Source: Parasedimentitalea huanghaiensis
Lineage (GTDB): Bacteria; Pseudomonadota; Alphaproteobacteria; Rhodobacterales; Rhodobacteraceae
NCBI RefSeq assembly: GCF_009753675.1
Contig: NZ_WQLV01000010.1
Location: 1-64,000, forward strand
Direction of reading: 5' to 3'
Length of the DNA: 64,000 nt
This document shows positions 1 to 11,092 of the stretch, in pieces (position 1 is the first letter of the stretch; each line of letters begins with the position of its first letter). Below the pieces are notes generated by a model. The model saw only the letters and a list, made by a program, of their open reading frames with translations. It had not been told where the DNA came from and made no database searches. The translations under genes and the position numbers were made by a program.

Positions 1-2
1 CC

Positions 3-200
3 GATGCCAACAAACTGGCCAAACTGGTGTCGCACTTTAACATCGACGGCAACCAGCAAGCACCTGCAGAGGACAGCCTCGTCGAGTTCAACACCCCATC
101 GGCACATGGTTCGGATTGGGACATGGAACCCGAAGCCCAGCCCCTTGCCGCAGCTGCCAATGGTGACCTTGGATCCTCCAAGGTTTGGCAGGACTTTTAA
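3..200 (+). CDS. Methyl-accepting chemotaxis protein, C-terminal fragment
   Basis: The third frame is open from the window edge to a TAA at 198-200 and gives 65 residues. The fragment is a polar, Ala/Glu/Pro-rich linker that ends in VWQDF. This matches the W-x-x-F pentapeptide (NWETF in enterobacterial receptors) that tethers CheR and CheB to chemoreceptors. With cheB and cheD directly downstream, it is best read as the tail of a methyl-accepting chemotaxis protein whose signalling domain lies outside the window. The call rests on the terminal motif and the neighbours, because no signalling-domain sequence is visible here. Confidence 0.75.
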   Translation, partial: DANKLAKLVSHFNIDGNQQAPAEDSLVEFNTPSAHGSDWDMEPEAQPLAAAANGDLGSSKVWQDF

Positions 201-205
201 TCCCT

Positions 206-260
206 AGCCCGCGCCGGGCACAAAATCTGGGGCTGCCCAGATCTGTAGTCGGCGCGGGCT
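206..260. repeat. Nested inverted repeats between receptor gene and cheB
   Basis: A perfect 10-bp inverted repeat (AGCCCGCGCC at 206-215, GGCGCGGGCT at 251-260) encloses a second perfect 7-bp repeat (ATCTGGG at 225-231, CCCAGAT at 236-242). The RNA could form a two-tier hairpin just after the receptor stop codon. No T-run follows, so it may act as a processing or attenuation structure rather than a classical terminator. Confidence 0.6.
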
Positions 261-297
261 CCCTGAAACAGGTTGTCGTTCAACCGAGCAATTATGA

Positions 298-1317
298 ATG
301 GGTAAACCTTTGTCTTCTTTAAGCCTATTGATCGTAACTACGGACCGTAGCTTTGCTAGAACTTTGCAAAGCCACATGGAATCTGCTTACCCTGGTATGC
401 AGGTTCTTTTGGCCAACAACTTGATGACGGCCTATAATCAGGCTGAATCGGTACAACCAACCTTTGCCTTTATCGAAGATGGTTTCACCAAGTTACCGGA
501 ATTTGAAATGATGATGGCGCTGTTTTCTGCGCTGGATACCCGCTGGGTTTCTGTGATGGACAGCCATTCGGAAGCACCAGCCCGTAAATCGAACCCTTTG
601 CTGGATCGCGGTGCCGGGATTTTTGAACTGAGCAAGTCTGATCACCCCGTTCAGTTTGTGCAGTATTTTGACATGATGGTAAAAGCCCCACGTCGCACAG
701 CGAGTGGCCGTGGTCCCGCCATGAATGGCACTAAGGCTCCCGTTAGTACCACGGATAAAATCATCCTCATTGGATCATCAACCGGTGGGGTCGAAGCGCT
801 GCGCAGCCTTTTGGTTGGGTTTCCTGCAAATTGCCCACCAACGGTGATTGTACAACATACCGGCAAAAATTTTGGACCTGGATTGGTGGCGCTGCTAAAC
901 CGGATCTGTGCTGCATCCGTTGTGGCTGCCCAGGATAGCATTCAGCTGCAGCCTGGAACCGTACACATCGCTGCTGGCCAGTCGCAACACCTTGGCCTGA
1001 CACCACGCAAACCCCACCGCACCCGACTCAAAGAAGGCCCGCCGATCTCTGGGCATACACCGTCAGTTGATGCACTTTTCAGCTCTGCAGTACCATTTGC
1101 CAAAAATGTCGTAGCAACAATCTTAACCGGAATGGGGCAAGATGGTGCAAGAGGATTGCTAGAACTTCGCAAGGCTGGGGCCACAACCTTTGCCCAAGAT
1201 GAAAAAAGCTCCGTTGTTTACGGGATGCCGCGCGTTGCGTGGCAGAACGGCGCCGCACAAAAACAGGTGTCCCTGGCCCGTATGGCCGGCACACTACTTC
1301 AAGCCTGCAAGGCCTGA
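298..1317 (+). CDS. cheB: Chemotaxis protein-glutamate methylesterase CheB with degenerate receiver
   Basis: CheB removes methyl groups from chemoreceptor glutamates during adaptation. The C-terminal catalytic domain (about residues 153-337) is intact, with Ser161 in GSSTGG, His187 in VQH and Asp282 in TGMGQDG forming the expected triad. The N-terminal region (1-125) aligns in layout with a receiver domain but lacks its phosphorylation chemistry. The acidic pair of VDDS is replaced by Thr14-Thr15, and the phospho-acceptor Asp position holds Glu60. Control by CheA phosphorylation is therefore unlikely in the usual form. ATG 298 is the first start in frame. The gene lies between a receptor tail and cheD, which supports the role. 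The domain call is secure; loss of phospho-control is inferred from the residues. Confidence 0.93.
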   Translation: MGKPLSSLSLLIVTTDRSFARTLQSHMESAYPGMQVLLANNLMTAYNQAESVQPTFAFIEDGFTKLPEFEMMMALFSALDTRWVSVMDSHSEAPARKSNPLLDRGAGIFELSKSDHPVQFVQYFDMMVKAPRRTASGRGPAMNGTKAPVSTTDKIILIGSSTGGVEALRSLLVGFPANCPPTVIVQHTGKNFGPGLVALLNRICAASVVAAQDSIQLQPGTVHIAAGQSQHLGLTPRKPHRTRLKEGPPISGHTPSVDALFSSAVPFAKNVVATILTGMGQDGARGLLELRKAGATTFAQDEKSSVVYGMPRVAWQNGAAQKQVSLARMAGTLLQACKA

Positions 1318-1341
1318 ACTTATAACAGGAAGGAAGCCGCT

Positions 1342-1890
1342 TTGAGCTCTGTATTTGCAAACACTTCTTCAGTCACCGTTCTGCAGGGTGAATTCCGTGT
1401 GTCGAACAGCCCATCGGTTATGTTTTCCACCGTGTTGGGATCCTGCATTGCGGCCTGTCTTTACGACGCCGAAAATGGTGTAGGTGGAATGAATCATTTT
1501 TTGTTGCCCAGCACCAATAGCCAGGACAGCAAAAATGCCCGCTACGGTGTTCATGCCATGGAATTGCTGATCAATGGCGTGCTCAAGAAAGGGGCCACGC
1601 GACAACATTTGAAGGCTAAGGTTTTTGGGGGCGCGAAAATGTCAGCCAACCTGTCTGACATCGGTCTGTCGAATGCTGAATTTGTGCAACGGTTTCTGCG
1701 GGATGAAGGTATCTCTTGTGTATCATCCAGCGTTGGAGGCACCTCAGCCCGTAGGGTGAGATTTCATCCCGTAACTGGTAATGCGCAACAAACCCGCGTT
1801 GAGAACGACCGCCGTTTGGGCGAGCAGGAACGCGCAGCGGCGAAGCCAGCGCCAGTGGCAGCAGACGTTGGTGCTGTGACACTGTTCTAA
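1342..1890 (+). CDS. cheD: Chemoreceptor glutamine deamidase CheD
   Basis: CheD deamidates receptor glutamines and links receptors to CheC-type phosphatases in many bacteria. The 182-residue protein has the family core, with the catalytic Cys35 in VLGSC and His52 in GMNHF. The usual fold covers about residues 12-150, and the last 30 residues are a polar tail. The start is TTG at 1342, preceded by a good ribosome site (AGGAAGG, 1328-1334). It follows cheB after 24 bases, so the two are probably co-transcribed. About 100 bases without recognisable features separate it from the convergent thiD. Confidence 0.93.
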   Translation: MSSVFANTSSVTVLQGEFRVSNSPSVMFSTVLGSCIAACLYDAENGVGGMNHFLLPSTNSQDSKNARYGVHAMELLINGVLKKGATRQHLKAKVFGGAKMSANLSDIGLSNAEFVQRFLRDEGISCVSSSVGGTSARRVRFHPVTGNAQQTRVENDRRLGEQERAAAKPAPVAADVGAVTLF

Positions 1891-1990
1891 CACCTGCAAA
1901 ACGATGTAAGACACTTGGTCGCTGCGTTTAACTTCGTGGCGGCCAGATTGCATATAGGGCTATTTTATAGATGCTTGACCTGCACTCAAA

Positions 1991-2707
1991 TTAGCATTGT
2001 AGCCATTTGTGAACATAGTCTTTGGCCAAGCGACATGCTTCTGACAAGCGATGCCCAGAGGCAAGATTGCAGGCGATAGCGGTTGCCAGTGTGCAGCCGG
2101 TACCACGTTTGGTTTGGGTCAACCGAGGGGCGACAAGTCTGACATGGTGGTCTGGACTAAAGGCATGATCAACACAGTCAAAACCATCTGCATGGCCGCC
2201 TTTGATCAGAACAGCCGCGGCCCCCTGTGCAAGTAACATTTCAGCCTGTTTTTTGATCTCATCTTCATCGGTGGCCTTGGCACGGTTGGTCAAAATCGCT
2301 GCTTCGTCTAAGTTGGGCGTTAAAACTGTGATGATGGCAAACAGTCTGTAGATGTCCCGGCCGGAAAAGAGGGTACCCCCTGAGCTGGATTTAAGAACCG
2401 GGTCGAGGATGACGGGGCCGCAGTAACCAGACAGTGAGCTTAATACGGTACCGACGGTTTCTGCTGTTCCCAACATTCCAATTTTAACCGCAGCAGGTTT
2501 TGTACCCTGTAGGGCCGCTTCAAGCTGTGCTTTGATGACCCGGGGCGGGACGGCATGGCTGTCTTTAAACGACTTATCGGTTTGAACCGTTACCGATGTC
2601 ACTACAGGTTTGATCTTAAATCCCAATTCCTGAGCTGTTGCAGCGTCACGGGTCAGGCCCGCGCCACCGCTGCTGTCCGTACCAGCGATAGCCAGTATGT
2701 AGCTCAT
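1991..2707 (-). CDS. thiD: Hydroxymethylpyrimidine/phosphomethylpyrimidine kinase ThiD
   Basis: ThiD phosphorylates HMP and HMP-phosphate to give the pyrimidine diphosphate used by ThiE. The 238-residue product starts MSYILAIAG and carries the ribokinase-fold signatures: the N-terminal GTDSSGGAG, the central VLDPVLKSSSGG and the C-terminal KRGTGCTLATAIA anion-hole motif. The start at 2707 was chosen because its ATG overlaps the thiE stop by four bases (ATGA), a translational-coupling arrangement used across this operon. It is the last gene of the thi operon and ends tail-to-tail with cheD. Confidence 0.95.
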   Translation of the reverse strand: MSYILAIAGTDSSGGAGLTRDAATAQELGFKIKPVVTSVTVQTDKSFKDSHAVPPRVIKAQLEAALQGTKPAAVKIGMLGTAETVGTVLSSLSGYCGPVILDPVLKSSSGGTLFSGRDIYRLFAIITVLTPNLDEAAILTNRAKATDEDEIKKQAEMLLAQGAAAVLIKGGHADGFDCVDHAFSPDHHVRLVAPRLTQTKRGTGCTLATAIACNLASGHRLSEACRLAKDYVHKWLQC

Positions 2708-3297
2708 ATTGCGCATGTCCTGATCCACTCGCGGGTGCGGGCTTCGGGGTCATTTGCGGTCCGGATGTCTGTTACAACGGCAACACTATCGGCACCGGCA
2801 GAAAACACGCCAGGCAGACGTTCAGGTGTCATCCCGCCAATTGCCACCAACGGTGTTGTCCCTGCCATTGCCTTCCACTGGGTTATCCGATCTAATCCCT
2901 GTGGCCCCCATTTCATTTTCTTGAGCAGGGTGGGAAAGACTGGTCCAAGGGCCACGTAAGTGGGATCATGGGATAATGCGCGGTCCAGTTCGGTCTCGTC
3001 ATGGGTGGACAGACCGTAACGTATACCGGCTCGACGCAGGGCGGCCAGGTCAGCCGTTTCCATGTCTTCCTGTCCAAGGTGGACAAAACTGCAGCGCAAA
3101 TCCAGCGCCACCTGCCAATAGTCATTTACCACCAGTTGCGCGCCATGTACGGCGCAGAAGTCGCGGGCACGAGCGATCTGTCGCGTCACTTCGGCTTTGG
3201 GCTGATCCTTTATTCTAAGCTGCACCAGTTTGACGCCCTGTGGCACCAACAATTCGACTTGGGCTACATGGCCCGTAATCAGGTAAAACCGTTCCAT
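2704..3297 (-). CDS. thiE: Thiamine-phosphate synthase ThiE
   Basis: ThiE joins HMP-diphosphate to the carboxy-thiazole phosphate to make thiamine phosphate. The 197-residue TIM-barrel protein shows the family signatures KLVQLRIKD, VNDYW, HLGQED, YVALGPVFPT and a C-terminal VAIGG phosphate-binding loop. It is slightly shorter than typical ThiE (about 210 residues) but has every core motif. The ATG shares one base with the thiG stop (TAATG), and its own stop overlaps the thiD start, so it is coupled on both sides. Confidence 0.95.
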   Translation of the reverse strand: MERFYLITGHVAQVELLVPQGVKLVQLRIKDQPKAEVTRQIARARDFCAVHGAQLVVNDYWQVALDLRCSFVHLGQEDMETADLAALRRAGIRYGLSTHDETELDRALSHDPTYVALGPVFPTLLKKMKWGPQGLDRITQWKAMAGTTPLVAIGGMTPERLPGVFSAGADSVAVVTDIRTANDPEARTREWIRTCAI

Positions 3298-4064
3298 TAC
3301 GCCAGCTCTGCCATTCCAAGTATCGGGGTTGAAGGGATTGCCATATTGCGTCGCTCCATTGGGTCGGCAAGGTAGCCAGCCCGTCCTGCATCGACTGCCT
3401 GTGCCATCGCTTGCGCCATGGCTGCCGGATCCCCGGCCTTGGCGATGGCGGTGTTTAGTAGCACCGCGTCCATGCCCAGTTCCATTGCCTGACAGGCATC
3501 AGACGGGCGTCCAATTCCGGCATCGACGATCAGCGGCACATTGGGGAAATGCGCGCGCATGCCCCGCAAAGCATCGGGATTACGCAGCCCCTGACCAGAT
3601 CCTATGGGGGCACCCCATGGCATCAGCACCTCGCAGCCTGCCTCCAGCAGTTTTTCACCAACTACCAGATCATCGGTGGTGTAGGGGAACACTTGAAACC
3701 CCTGAGCGCAGAGAATACGTGCTGCTTCGACGAGTCCAAATACGTCAGGCTGTAAGTTGTCGGCGTGGCCGATGACTTCAAGTTTGATCCAGTTGGTCCC
3801 AAACAATTCACGCGCCATCTGGGCGGTGGTCACCGCCTCCTGCACCGAATGGCATCCTGCCGTGTTGGGCAGTATCCGTGTTCCCGTCTGGCGTAAGGTA
3901 TCCCAAAACCCAGTACCTGACCCATCAGCATTTTCACGGCGTAGGGAAACGGTGACGATTTCGCAGCGACAGCTGTTGATCGCATCCACCAGAACGGCAG
4001 GAGATGGATATTGTGCGGTGCCTACCAGCAGCCGTGAATTGATTTCTGTATCATAAATTTGCAT
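3297..4064 (-). CDS. thiG: Thiazole synthase ThiG
   Basis: ThiG assembles the thiazole phosphate from deoxyxylulose 5-phosphate, dehydroglycine (from ThiO) and ThiS-thiocarboxylate. The 255-residue product contains the Schiff-base lysine Lys94 in IKLEVIG, the FPYTTDD motif and the barrel loops GAPIGSG and DAGIG. The start at 4064 (MQIYDTEI) lies one base past the thiS stop. A start at 4112 would add 16 residues read through the thiS end and is rejected. It fits the family length. Confidence 0.95.
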   Translation of the reverse strand: MQIYDTEINSRLLVGTAQYPSPAVLVDAINSCRCEIVTVSLRRENADGSGTGFWDTLRQTGTRILPNTAGCHSVQEAVTTAQMARELFGTNWIKLEVIGHADNLQPDVFGLVEAARILCAQGFQVFPYTTDDLVVGEKLLEAGCEVLMPWGAPIGSGQGLRNPDALRGMRAHFPNVPLIVDAGIGRPSDACQAMELGMDAVLLNTAIAKAGDPAAMAQAMAQAVDAGRAGYLADPMERRNMAIPSTPILGMAELA

Positions 4065-4065
4065 G

Positions 4066-4259
4066 TCAGCCACCCTGCATGGGAGCCAGAATTTCGATCC
4101 GGTCCCCTTCACTTAATGTTGTTGCTCGTCGTTCTTCGCGTGGGACAAAGACGCTGTTTAGCGCGGTTGCGATGGCTGGCTTGGTAATTTTCAACTCTAA
4201 AAGAACAGCGGCAAGAGTTGTGCTGGCGACCTCATAGTCTTGGGCATTTACAGTGATTT

Positions 4260-4263
<4 letters not shown>
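4066..4263 (-). CDS. thiS: Sulfur carrier protein ThiS
   Basis: ThiS is a ubiquitin-like carrier that delivers sulfur to ThiG as a C-terminal thiocarboxylate. The 65-residue protein has the beta-grasp pattern and ends in the required Gly-Gly (APMQGG). Its ATG overlaps the thiO stop by four bases (ATGA). Activation normally needs ThiF, which is not encoded in this operon, so an adenylyltransferase elsewhere must serve it. Confidence 0.94.
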
Positions 4264-7021
<2,758 letters not shown>

Positions 7022-7023
7022 TC

Positions 7024-7072
7024 AAAAAAACACCAGATGAGGTTTGGCTGGAAACAAGGGGACAGAGTCCCC
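7024..7072 (-). terminator. Possible riboswitch expression platform
   Basis: On the minus strand, between the TPP aptamer and thiC, a perfect 6-bp hairpin (GGGGAC/GTCCCC, 7058-7072) is followed by CCAG...CTGG and a run of seven T (7024-7030). Together these could form the terminator side of a transcriptional switch. The stem next to the T-run is weak, so a translational mechanism is also possible. Confidence 0.4.
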
Positions 7073-7128
7073 CAGTTAGGCGAATGAAGGTTGGGCGAAT
7101 TGATCCCGGCCCGTCGCGCGCCTCGCTT

Positions 7129-7228
7129 CCTACGCCAGTGTCAACTGGGTCAGGTTCAAAGGGTCGCGCCACCGGACAGATGTCCTGAACGCCTCTCAGT
7201 CCCTTAGGTGGGACTCCCCTGCATAAGG
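7129..7228 (-). promoter_or_regulatory. TPP (thi-box) riboswitch
   Basis: Read on the minus strand, the region has the hallmark thi-box elements in order: AGGGGAGTCC, the CTGAGAG core (7193-7199), then ACCCTTTGAACCTGA (7150-7164) and GGCGTAGG near the end. The outer P1 helix can pair CCTTATGC (7221-7228) with GCGTAGG (7129-7135). Thiamine diphosphate binding should turn down the thiCOSGED operon. A loose promoter match (TTGACC, 7254-7259) lies upstream. Confidence 0.96.
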
Positions 7229-7526
7229 ACCGGCTAGACGAGGAAAACAGATGGGTCAACGAAAAAAATTAAAAGACAGGGCGGTGAGGCTTATGCCCAA
7301 GGGCTCTCATCCACCAACTAAAAACCTGGTGTGGTGGCTTTCCAAAGCTCGGTTACGGGCGCCGATAATATGTTTGCGCATCAATGCTGTTGCCTGTTCA
7401 GAGTTACGGGTCTCCATCGCGCCACTATGTTGTATGGTCAGATATGTCACACAGATGACAAACCGAAAAGGCGCTGATCCAGGGATGGGATGTATCGAGA
7501 TCAGGGGGGGCGATGTCTGGTAGAAA
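7229..7526. other. Intergenic stretch upstream of the riboswitch
   Basis: About 300 bases hold the promoter side of the thi operon on the minus strand. A 90-codon open frame at 7251-7523 on the plus strand has no recognisable motif, no clear ribosome site and an amino-acid mix atypical of real proteins. I see no supported gene here. Confidence 0.6.
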
Positions 7527-8205
7527 TTACGCAGTGATCATCAATGTTTCGAAGGCCTCTACCAATGCTTGCCGCTGAGGTGCAAATAAGGGTGATGAAG
7601 GGGAGCGAGTTTGTACAAAGGTTGCATCGCGATTGAGATGAGCTGTCAGTGTCTTGACTGCCGCGGTTACAAGAAGGGAAATAACAGTTTCGACAATTTC
7701 GGATACCATTTTTCCATCGCCCGCTGAGCCCCGTGGGACATTGCCTTGGACAACAACCGCTCATCGCCCACCAAAACGGCAATGTCTCCATGGACTGCAA
7801 GAAACTGTTCTGCTGTCGCCCAATCTCCAGAACTGTCCTTGATACCGATGACAACGCCAGGGTAGGCGGCGCGTAATCTTGACACTAGTGAGACTGGGAG
7901 GGGCACAGCTGTCTGGGCAGGAATATGGTGTAGAATTACGTTTCTTAGGGGTGGTCCAATTTTTCAAATGCAGTCCCGAACCAGCTGAATAGGCCGTCTT
8001 CAAAGGCGGCTTGGGCCAGTTTCACCGCATCGTCAATGGAGTGGTTCAGCACACCAGCATGAATTTTTGTTCTGTCAGGTAATGCCTCGGCGAGCGCCGT
8101 CAAAATGGCGTGCCGCTCTGGCAGGGAAAAGCCATATCCTTCGCCTGTTGTGCCAAAAAGTGTTACACCATCACATCCATTTGCGACCACGGTATTGGCT
8201 TTGCC
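7527..8205 (-). pseudogene. Decayed DapA-family (dihydrodipicolinate synthase-like) gene
   Basis: Three minus-strand segments in different frames match successive parts of one DapA-type lyase. They are VANGCDGVTLFGTTGEG (near 8187-8137), VPLPVSLVSRLRAAYP then GIKDSSGDW and VGDERLL (about 7950-7730), and a C-terminal helix region with TAAVKTLTAHL (about 7705-7530). A frameshift at 7945-7950 fits loss of one C from a C-run, and a second lies near 7700. Short internal pieces are also missing, including the usual APPFYF region with part of the active site and a few residues before YPKL. The N-terminus is absent. It sits at the distal end of the galactoside operon, so it may once have acted on a 2-keto-3-deoxy sugar acid. 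That role is inference. Confidence 0.85.
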
Positions 8206-8310
8206 CAGACTGTTTGCTTATGCGGGCTAGAGCAATGCCGACTTGTTATGGTTCCGGGCTATGACAACTTTGATCACTTGCCACGTAAACTGCTGCCTCA
8301 ACTGCAGGGC

Positions 8311-10236
8311 CTATTCCTTGGAAACGCGCACTACGTCAGCCGGACGGAGTTCTCCAACTTCCGTTTTTATGGGGATCGTTGAATGATTAAACCAGAACCG
8401 TTCTGTTGCGGTGTCTCGAATGCGAATGCCCTCGGGGAGGGACATGGTTCTAACCCCTGCCGCCTGACAAATGAGACCGACCATTCGATCCATCCCCGGA
8501 TCATCCAGCCAGGCAGCTAGATAGTAGACGTTATCATTGTTCATAAGCACGGCGTGGCCGGCTTCAGTTTGTAACGTTGCTGTAGCTGTGCCCTCTACCT
8601 CTTCGAAATAACCGGTCACAGCGCCTCCGCCGTTTAAGGGTATTGGCATGTCCGGCCGCAGGCTTTCAACACGGGCAACGGTCACATCCAAATCGGGCAG
8701 GGCAGGGGGCATTGGGGTTGGAATGACCATGTTACTATCGCGCGCGCCAGAGCGAGGCCCGATTACCACCTGTGCAGAACTGTTGGCGAGTGCTTTCTTT
8801 TGCGTATCGGACATATGCATCATGCCCGGTGCCAGAATCATAGAGTAGTCATCAAATGTGTCGCTATCCGGCGGCAAAATGTCTACGGATAGTCCTGCCC
8901 GTCGCAGGGCGCGGTAGGTGTCAAAGATCAGGCCGAAGTAGCTGAGATCCTGCCCATGAGGCTGTACTGCCCAGGCCCAATCAGCATCGTAGTCGAAAAT
9001 TAATGCAACAGGTGCGCGATAGGGCTGCACGTCTGGCGCCGCGGCCAGTTCAGCTGAAACCTGTCGTGCTTCAACGATTGCTGGCGCATCAACACTATCA
9101 GGGCGGAGCATGCCCGTGTGTAGCTGTTCTTGCGCGAATGGCGACTGTCGCCAACGGAAGTAACAGACCGCTTCCGCCCCATGGGCAAAAGCCTCCCAAG
9201 TCCACAAACGGACCATTCCGGGCAAAGGGATTGGGTTGTAGGGCGCCCAGTTCACTGGGCCCGGTTGTTGTTCCATCACCCACCAGCGGTCGCGCCCGAC
9301 AGCGCGGTACAGATCATGGTGAAAGGCTTGGAAATCCGGATCGCCCTGACGGGCATAGGCACGTTGGTGCTCGGGAGATGCGCCAACACGATCTTCGAGA
9401 AAGCCAAGCGGGTAGCTGTCCCAGCTGGCGATATCCAGATCTGCACCGACCTTGTAGTGGTCGAATTCGGTAATTCGACCCATATAATTGTGGGCGATTG
9501 GTGCCGTTGAATGGGCGCGGAGTATGTCCGACTGCACGCGATTGAAGGCAACAACCTGATCCGAGCTGAACCGGCGAAACGCCAGTGCATGAGATGGATT
9601 GGGTTCTGTTACCGTAAGGTTGGGTAGGTCGATATCGTCGAAATCGGAATACTCCATCGACCAGAACACATTGCCCCAGGCGCTGTTCAATGCGTCGATG
9701 TCACCAGCATTGCCGCCGGGCTTGTGGAATTCCGTGCGCAGCCAGTGGCGGAAGGCATCGCGTGCGGCATTGGAGTAAGAAATGACCGTGTCGTGGCAAC
9801 CGTATTCGTTGTCCGTTTGCCAAGCAGCGACAAAGGGGTTTTGGCCATAACGTTCTGCCAAAAGGGTCACAATGCGGCGGCATTCATCCAGATAACCCGC
9901 ATTGCTAAAGCAATAATGTCGACGAGACCCAAACTTGCGCGGGTTGCCGTTTGCATCTACAGCAAGCATGTCGGGATGTTTGTCGAGCACCCATTTTGGC
10001 GGAGTTGCCGTTGGCGTTCCCAGCACAACTTGTAAACCGGCTTGCCCAAGCACGTCGATCGCCTGATCCAGCCACTCCCAGTTCAATTTTCCAGATTGGG
10101 GTTCTATCCGCGACCAGGCAAACTCGCCGATGCGGACCCAGGTTAGGCCAGCGTCAACCATGCGACGAGCGTCGTCAGCCCAGATCTCAGAGGGCCAGTG
10201 TTCAGGGTAATAACAGGTGCCGAGAGTGCGCTGCAT
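8311..10236 (-). CDS. Beta-galactosidase, glycoside hydrolase family 42
   Basis: A GH42 enzyme releases galactose (sometimes alpha-L-arabinopyranose) from short beta-galactosides inside the cell. The 641-residue product begins MQRTLGTCYYPEHWP. It carries the acid/base Glu144 in TDNEYG and the nucleophile Glu322 in VMEQQPG, followed by the trimerisation and small C-terminal beta domains. The start at 10236 was chosen because an upstream in-frame ATG at 10323 would overlap the preceding gene by 80 bases. There is no signal peptide, so substrate is expected to arrive through the ABC importer of the same operon. Confidence 0.93.
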   Translation of the reverse strand: MQRTLGTCYYPEHWPSEIWADDARRMVDAGLTWVRIGEFAWSRIEPQSGKLNWEWLDQAIDVLGQAGLQVVLGTPTATPPKWVLDKHPDMLAVDANGNPRKFGSRRHYCFSNAGYLDECRRIVTLLAERYGQNPFVAAWQTDNEYGCHDTVISYSNAARDAFRHWLRTEFHKPGGNAGDIDALNSAWGNVFWSMEYSDFDDIDLPNLTVTEPNPSHALAFRRFSSDQVVAFNRVQSDILRAHSTAPIAHNYMGRITEFDHYKVGADLDIASWDSYPLGFLEDRVGASPEHQRAYARQGDPDFQAFHHDLYRAVGRDRWWVMEQQPGPVNWAPYNPIPLPGMVRLWTWEAFAHGAEAVCYFRWRQSPFAQEQLHTGMLRPDSVDAPAIVEARQVSAELAAAPDVQPYRAPVALIFDYDADWAWAVQPHGQDLSYFGLIFDTYRALRRAGLSVDILPPDSDTFDDYSMILAPGMMHMSDTQKKALANSSAQVVIGPRSGARDSNMVIPTPMPPALPDLDVTVARVESLRPDMPIPLNGGGAVTGYFEEVEGTATATLQTEAGHAVLMNNDNVYYLAAWLDDPGMDRMVGLICQAAGVRTMSLPEGIRIRDTATERFWFNHSTIPIKTEVGELRPADVVRVSKE

Positions 10237-10243
10237 AAGGACC

Positions 10244-11092
10244 TCAGAGAAGAACTTGGTGTTCGCGTTGACCGGCGACATCCGTTTTGAATAGGTAAGT
10301 TTGGCCCGCTTCTGGCGCGTCATCGCCTTCGGCAGCAGTGGTCACAAACAATGTTGTCAGATCTGCACCGCCAAAGGCCGGGCAGGACGCCTGTTTTGCG
10401 GGAACGGGCAGGGCAGTTTTGAAACTACCATCCGCAGCATAGCAGGCCACACGTGATGCGCCCCATTGTGCATTCCACAGGTTGCCATCTGCATCCACAA
10501 CCGCGCCGTCTGGGCCAAAATTCTGATCGGACAGGTCAACAAAGAGCTGAGGTTTGCCCTCGGGCCAGCCACTATCTGGGTTCAGGGGTTGTCGCAAAAT
10601 ACGACCTTTGGCGGTATCCGTGTAATATGCGCAGGATTGGTCTGGGGCAAAACAGATGGCATTGCTGATAGTGACGTTTGGCACCAGTTTTCGCAGTGCG
10701 CCCTGATAATAGCGATAGATCGCCCCTGCGCTGGGTTCACAATTATATCCCATAGTTCCAATCCAGAACCCACCCCAGGGATCAGCCCGGCCATCATTGG
10801 ACCGGGTGACAGGATTATCGGCTTCCAGCGCGATCAGGTATTCCTGTTCGCCACTTTTGATATCGAACCGCCATAGGGCGGAAGAACTGGCCAAGATCAA
10901 GGTGTCATGATCCACCCATCCAGCCGCAGAAACACATTCGTCGAACTGCCAATGCCGCTGCTCGCCGTCAACAATCGTAAGCAACTGCTTGGATAGAATG
11001 TCAAACCAGAACAGTTGTTGGCGCTCGGGGTGCCACAGGGGGCCTTCTCCCAAGGTGCAGCGGGTGTCACTAAAGATCTGGGCGGTTGTCAT
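10244..11092 (-). CDS. SMP-30/gluconolactonase-family sugar lactonase
   Basis: This 282-residue six-bladed propeller hydrolyses aldonolactones. The metal ligands of the SMP-30/regucalcin family are visible as Glu16 (LGEGP), Asn99 (RSNDGR), Asn144 (TISNA) and Asp195 (GPDGAV). Here it should open the galactonolactone made by the SDR dehydrogenase to galactonate. The ATG overlaps the dgoA stop (ATGA), and the GH42 gene starts seven bases after its stop. The family is clear; the galactono-1,4- or 1,5-lactone substrate is inferred from the neighbours. Confidence 0.9.
   Translation of the reverse strand: MTTAQIFSDTRCTLGEGPLWHPERQQLFWFDILSKQLLTIVDGEQRHWQFDECVSAAGWVDHDTLILASSSALWRFDIKSGEQEYLIALEADNPVTRSNDGRADPWGGFWIGTMGYNCEPSAGAIYRYYQGALRKLVPNVTISNAICFAPDQSCAYYTDTAKGRILRQPLNPDSGWPEGKPQLFVDLSDQNFGPDGAVVDADGNLWNAQWGASRVACYAADGSFKTALPVPAKQASCPAFGGADLTTLFVTTAAEGDDAPEAGQTYLFKTDVAGQREHQVLL

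Noticed and set aside
7251-7523. 90-codon open frame near the thi riboswitch
   Set aside because: No ribosome site or recognised motif, and it overlaps the thi promoter region.
7527-8205. Three separate small genes
   Set aside because: Their translations are consecutive pieces of one DapA-family protein, so a single pseudogene explains them.
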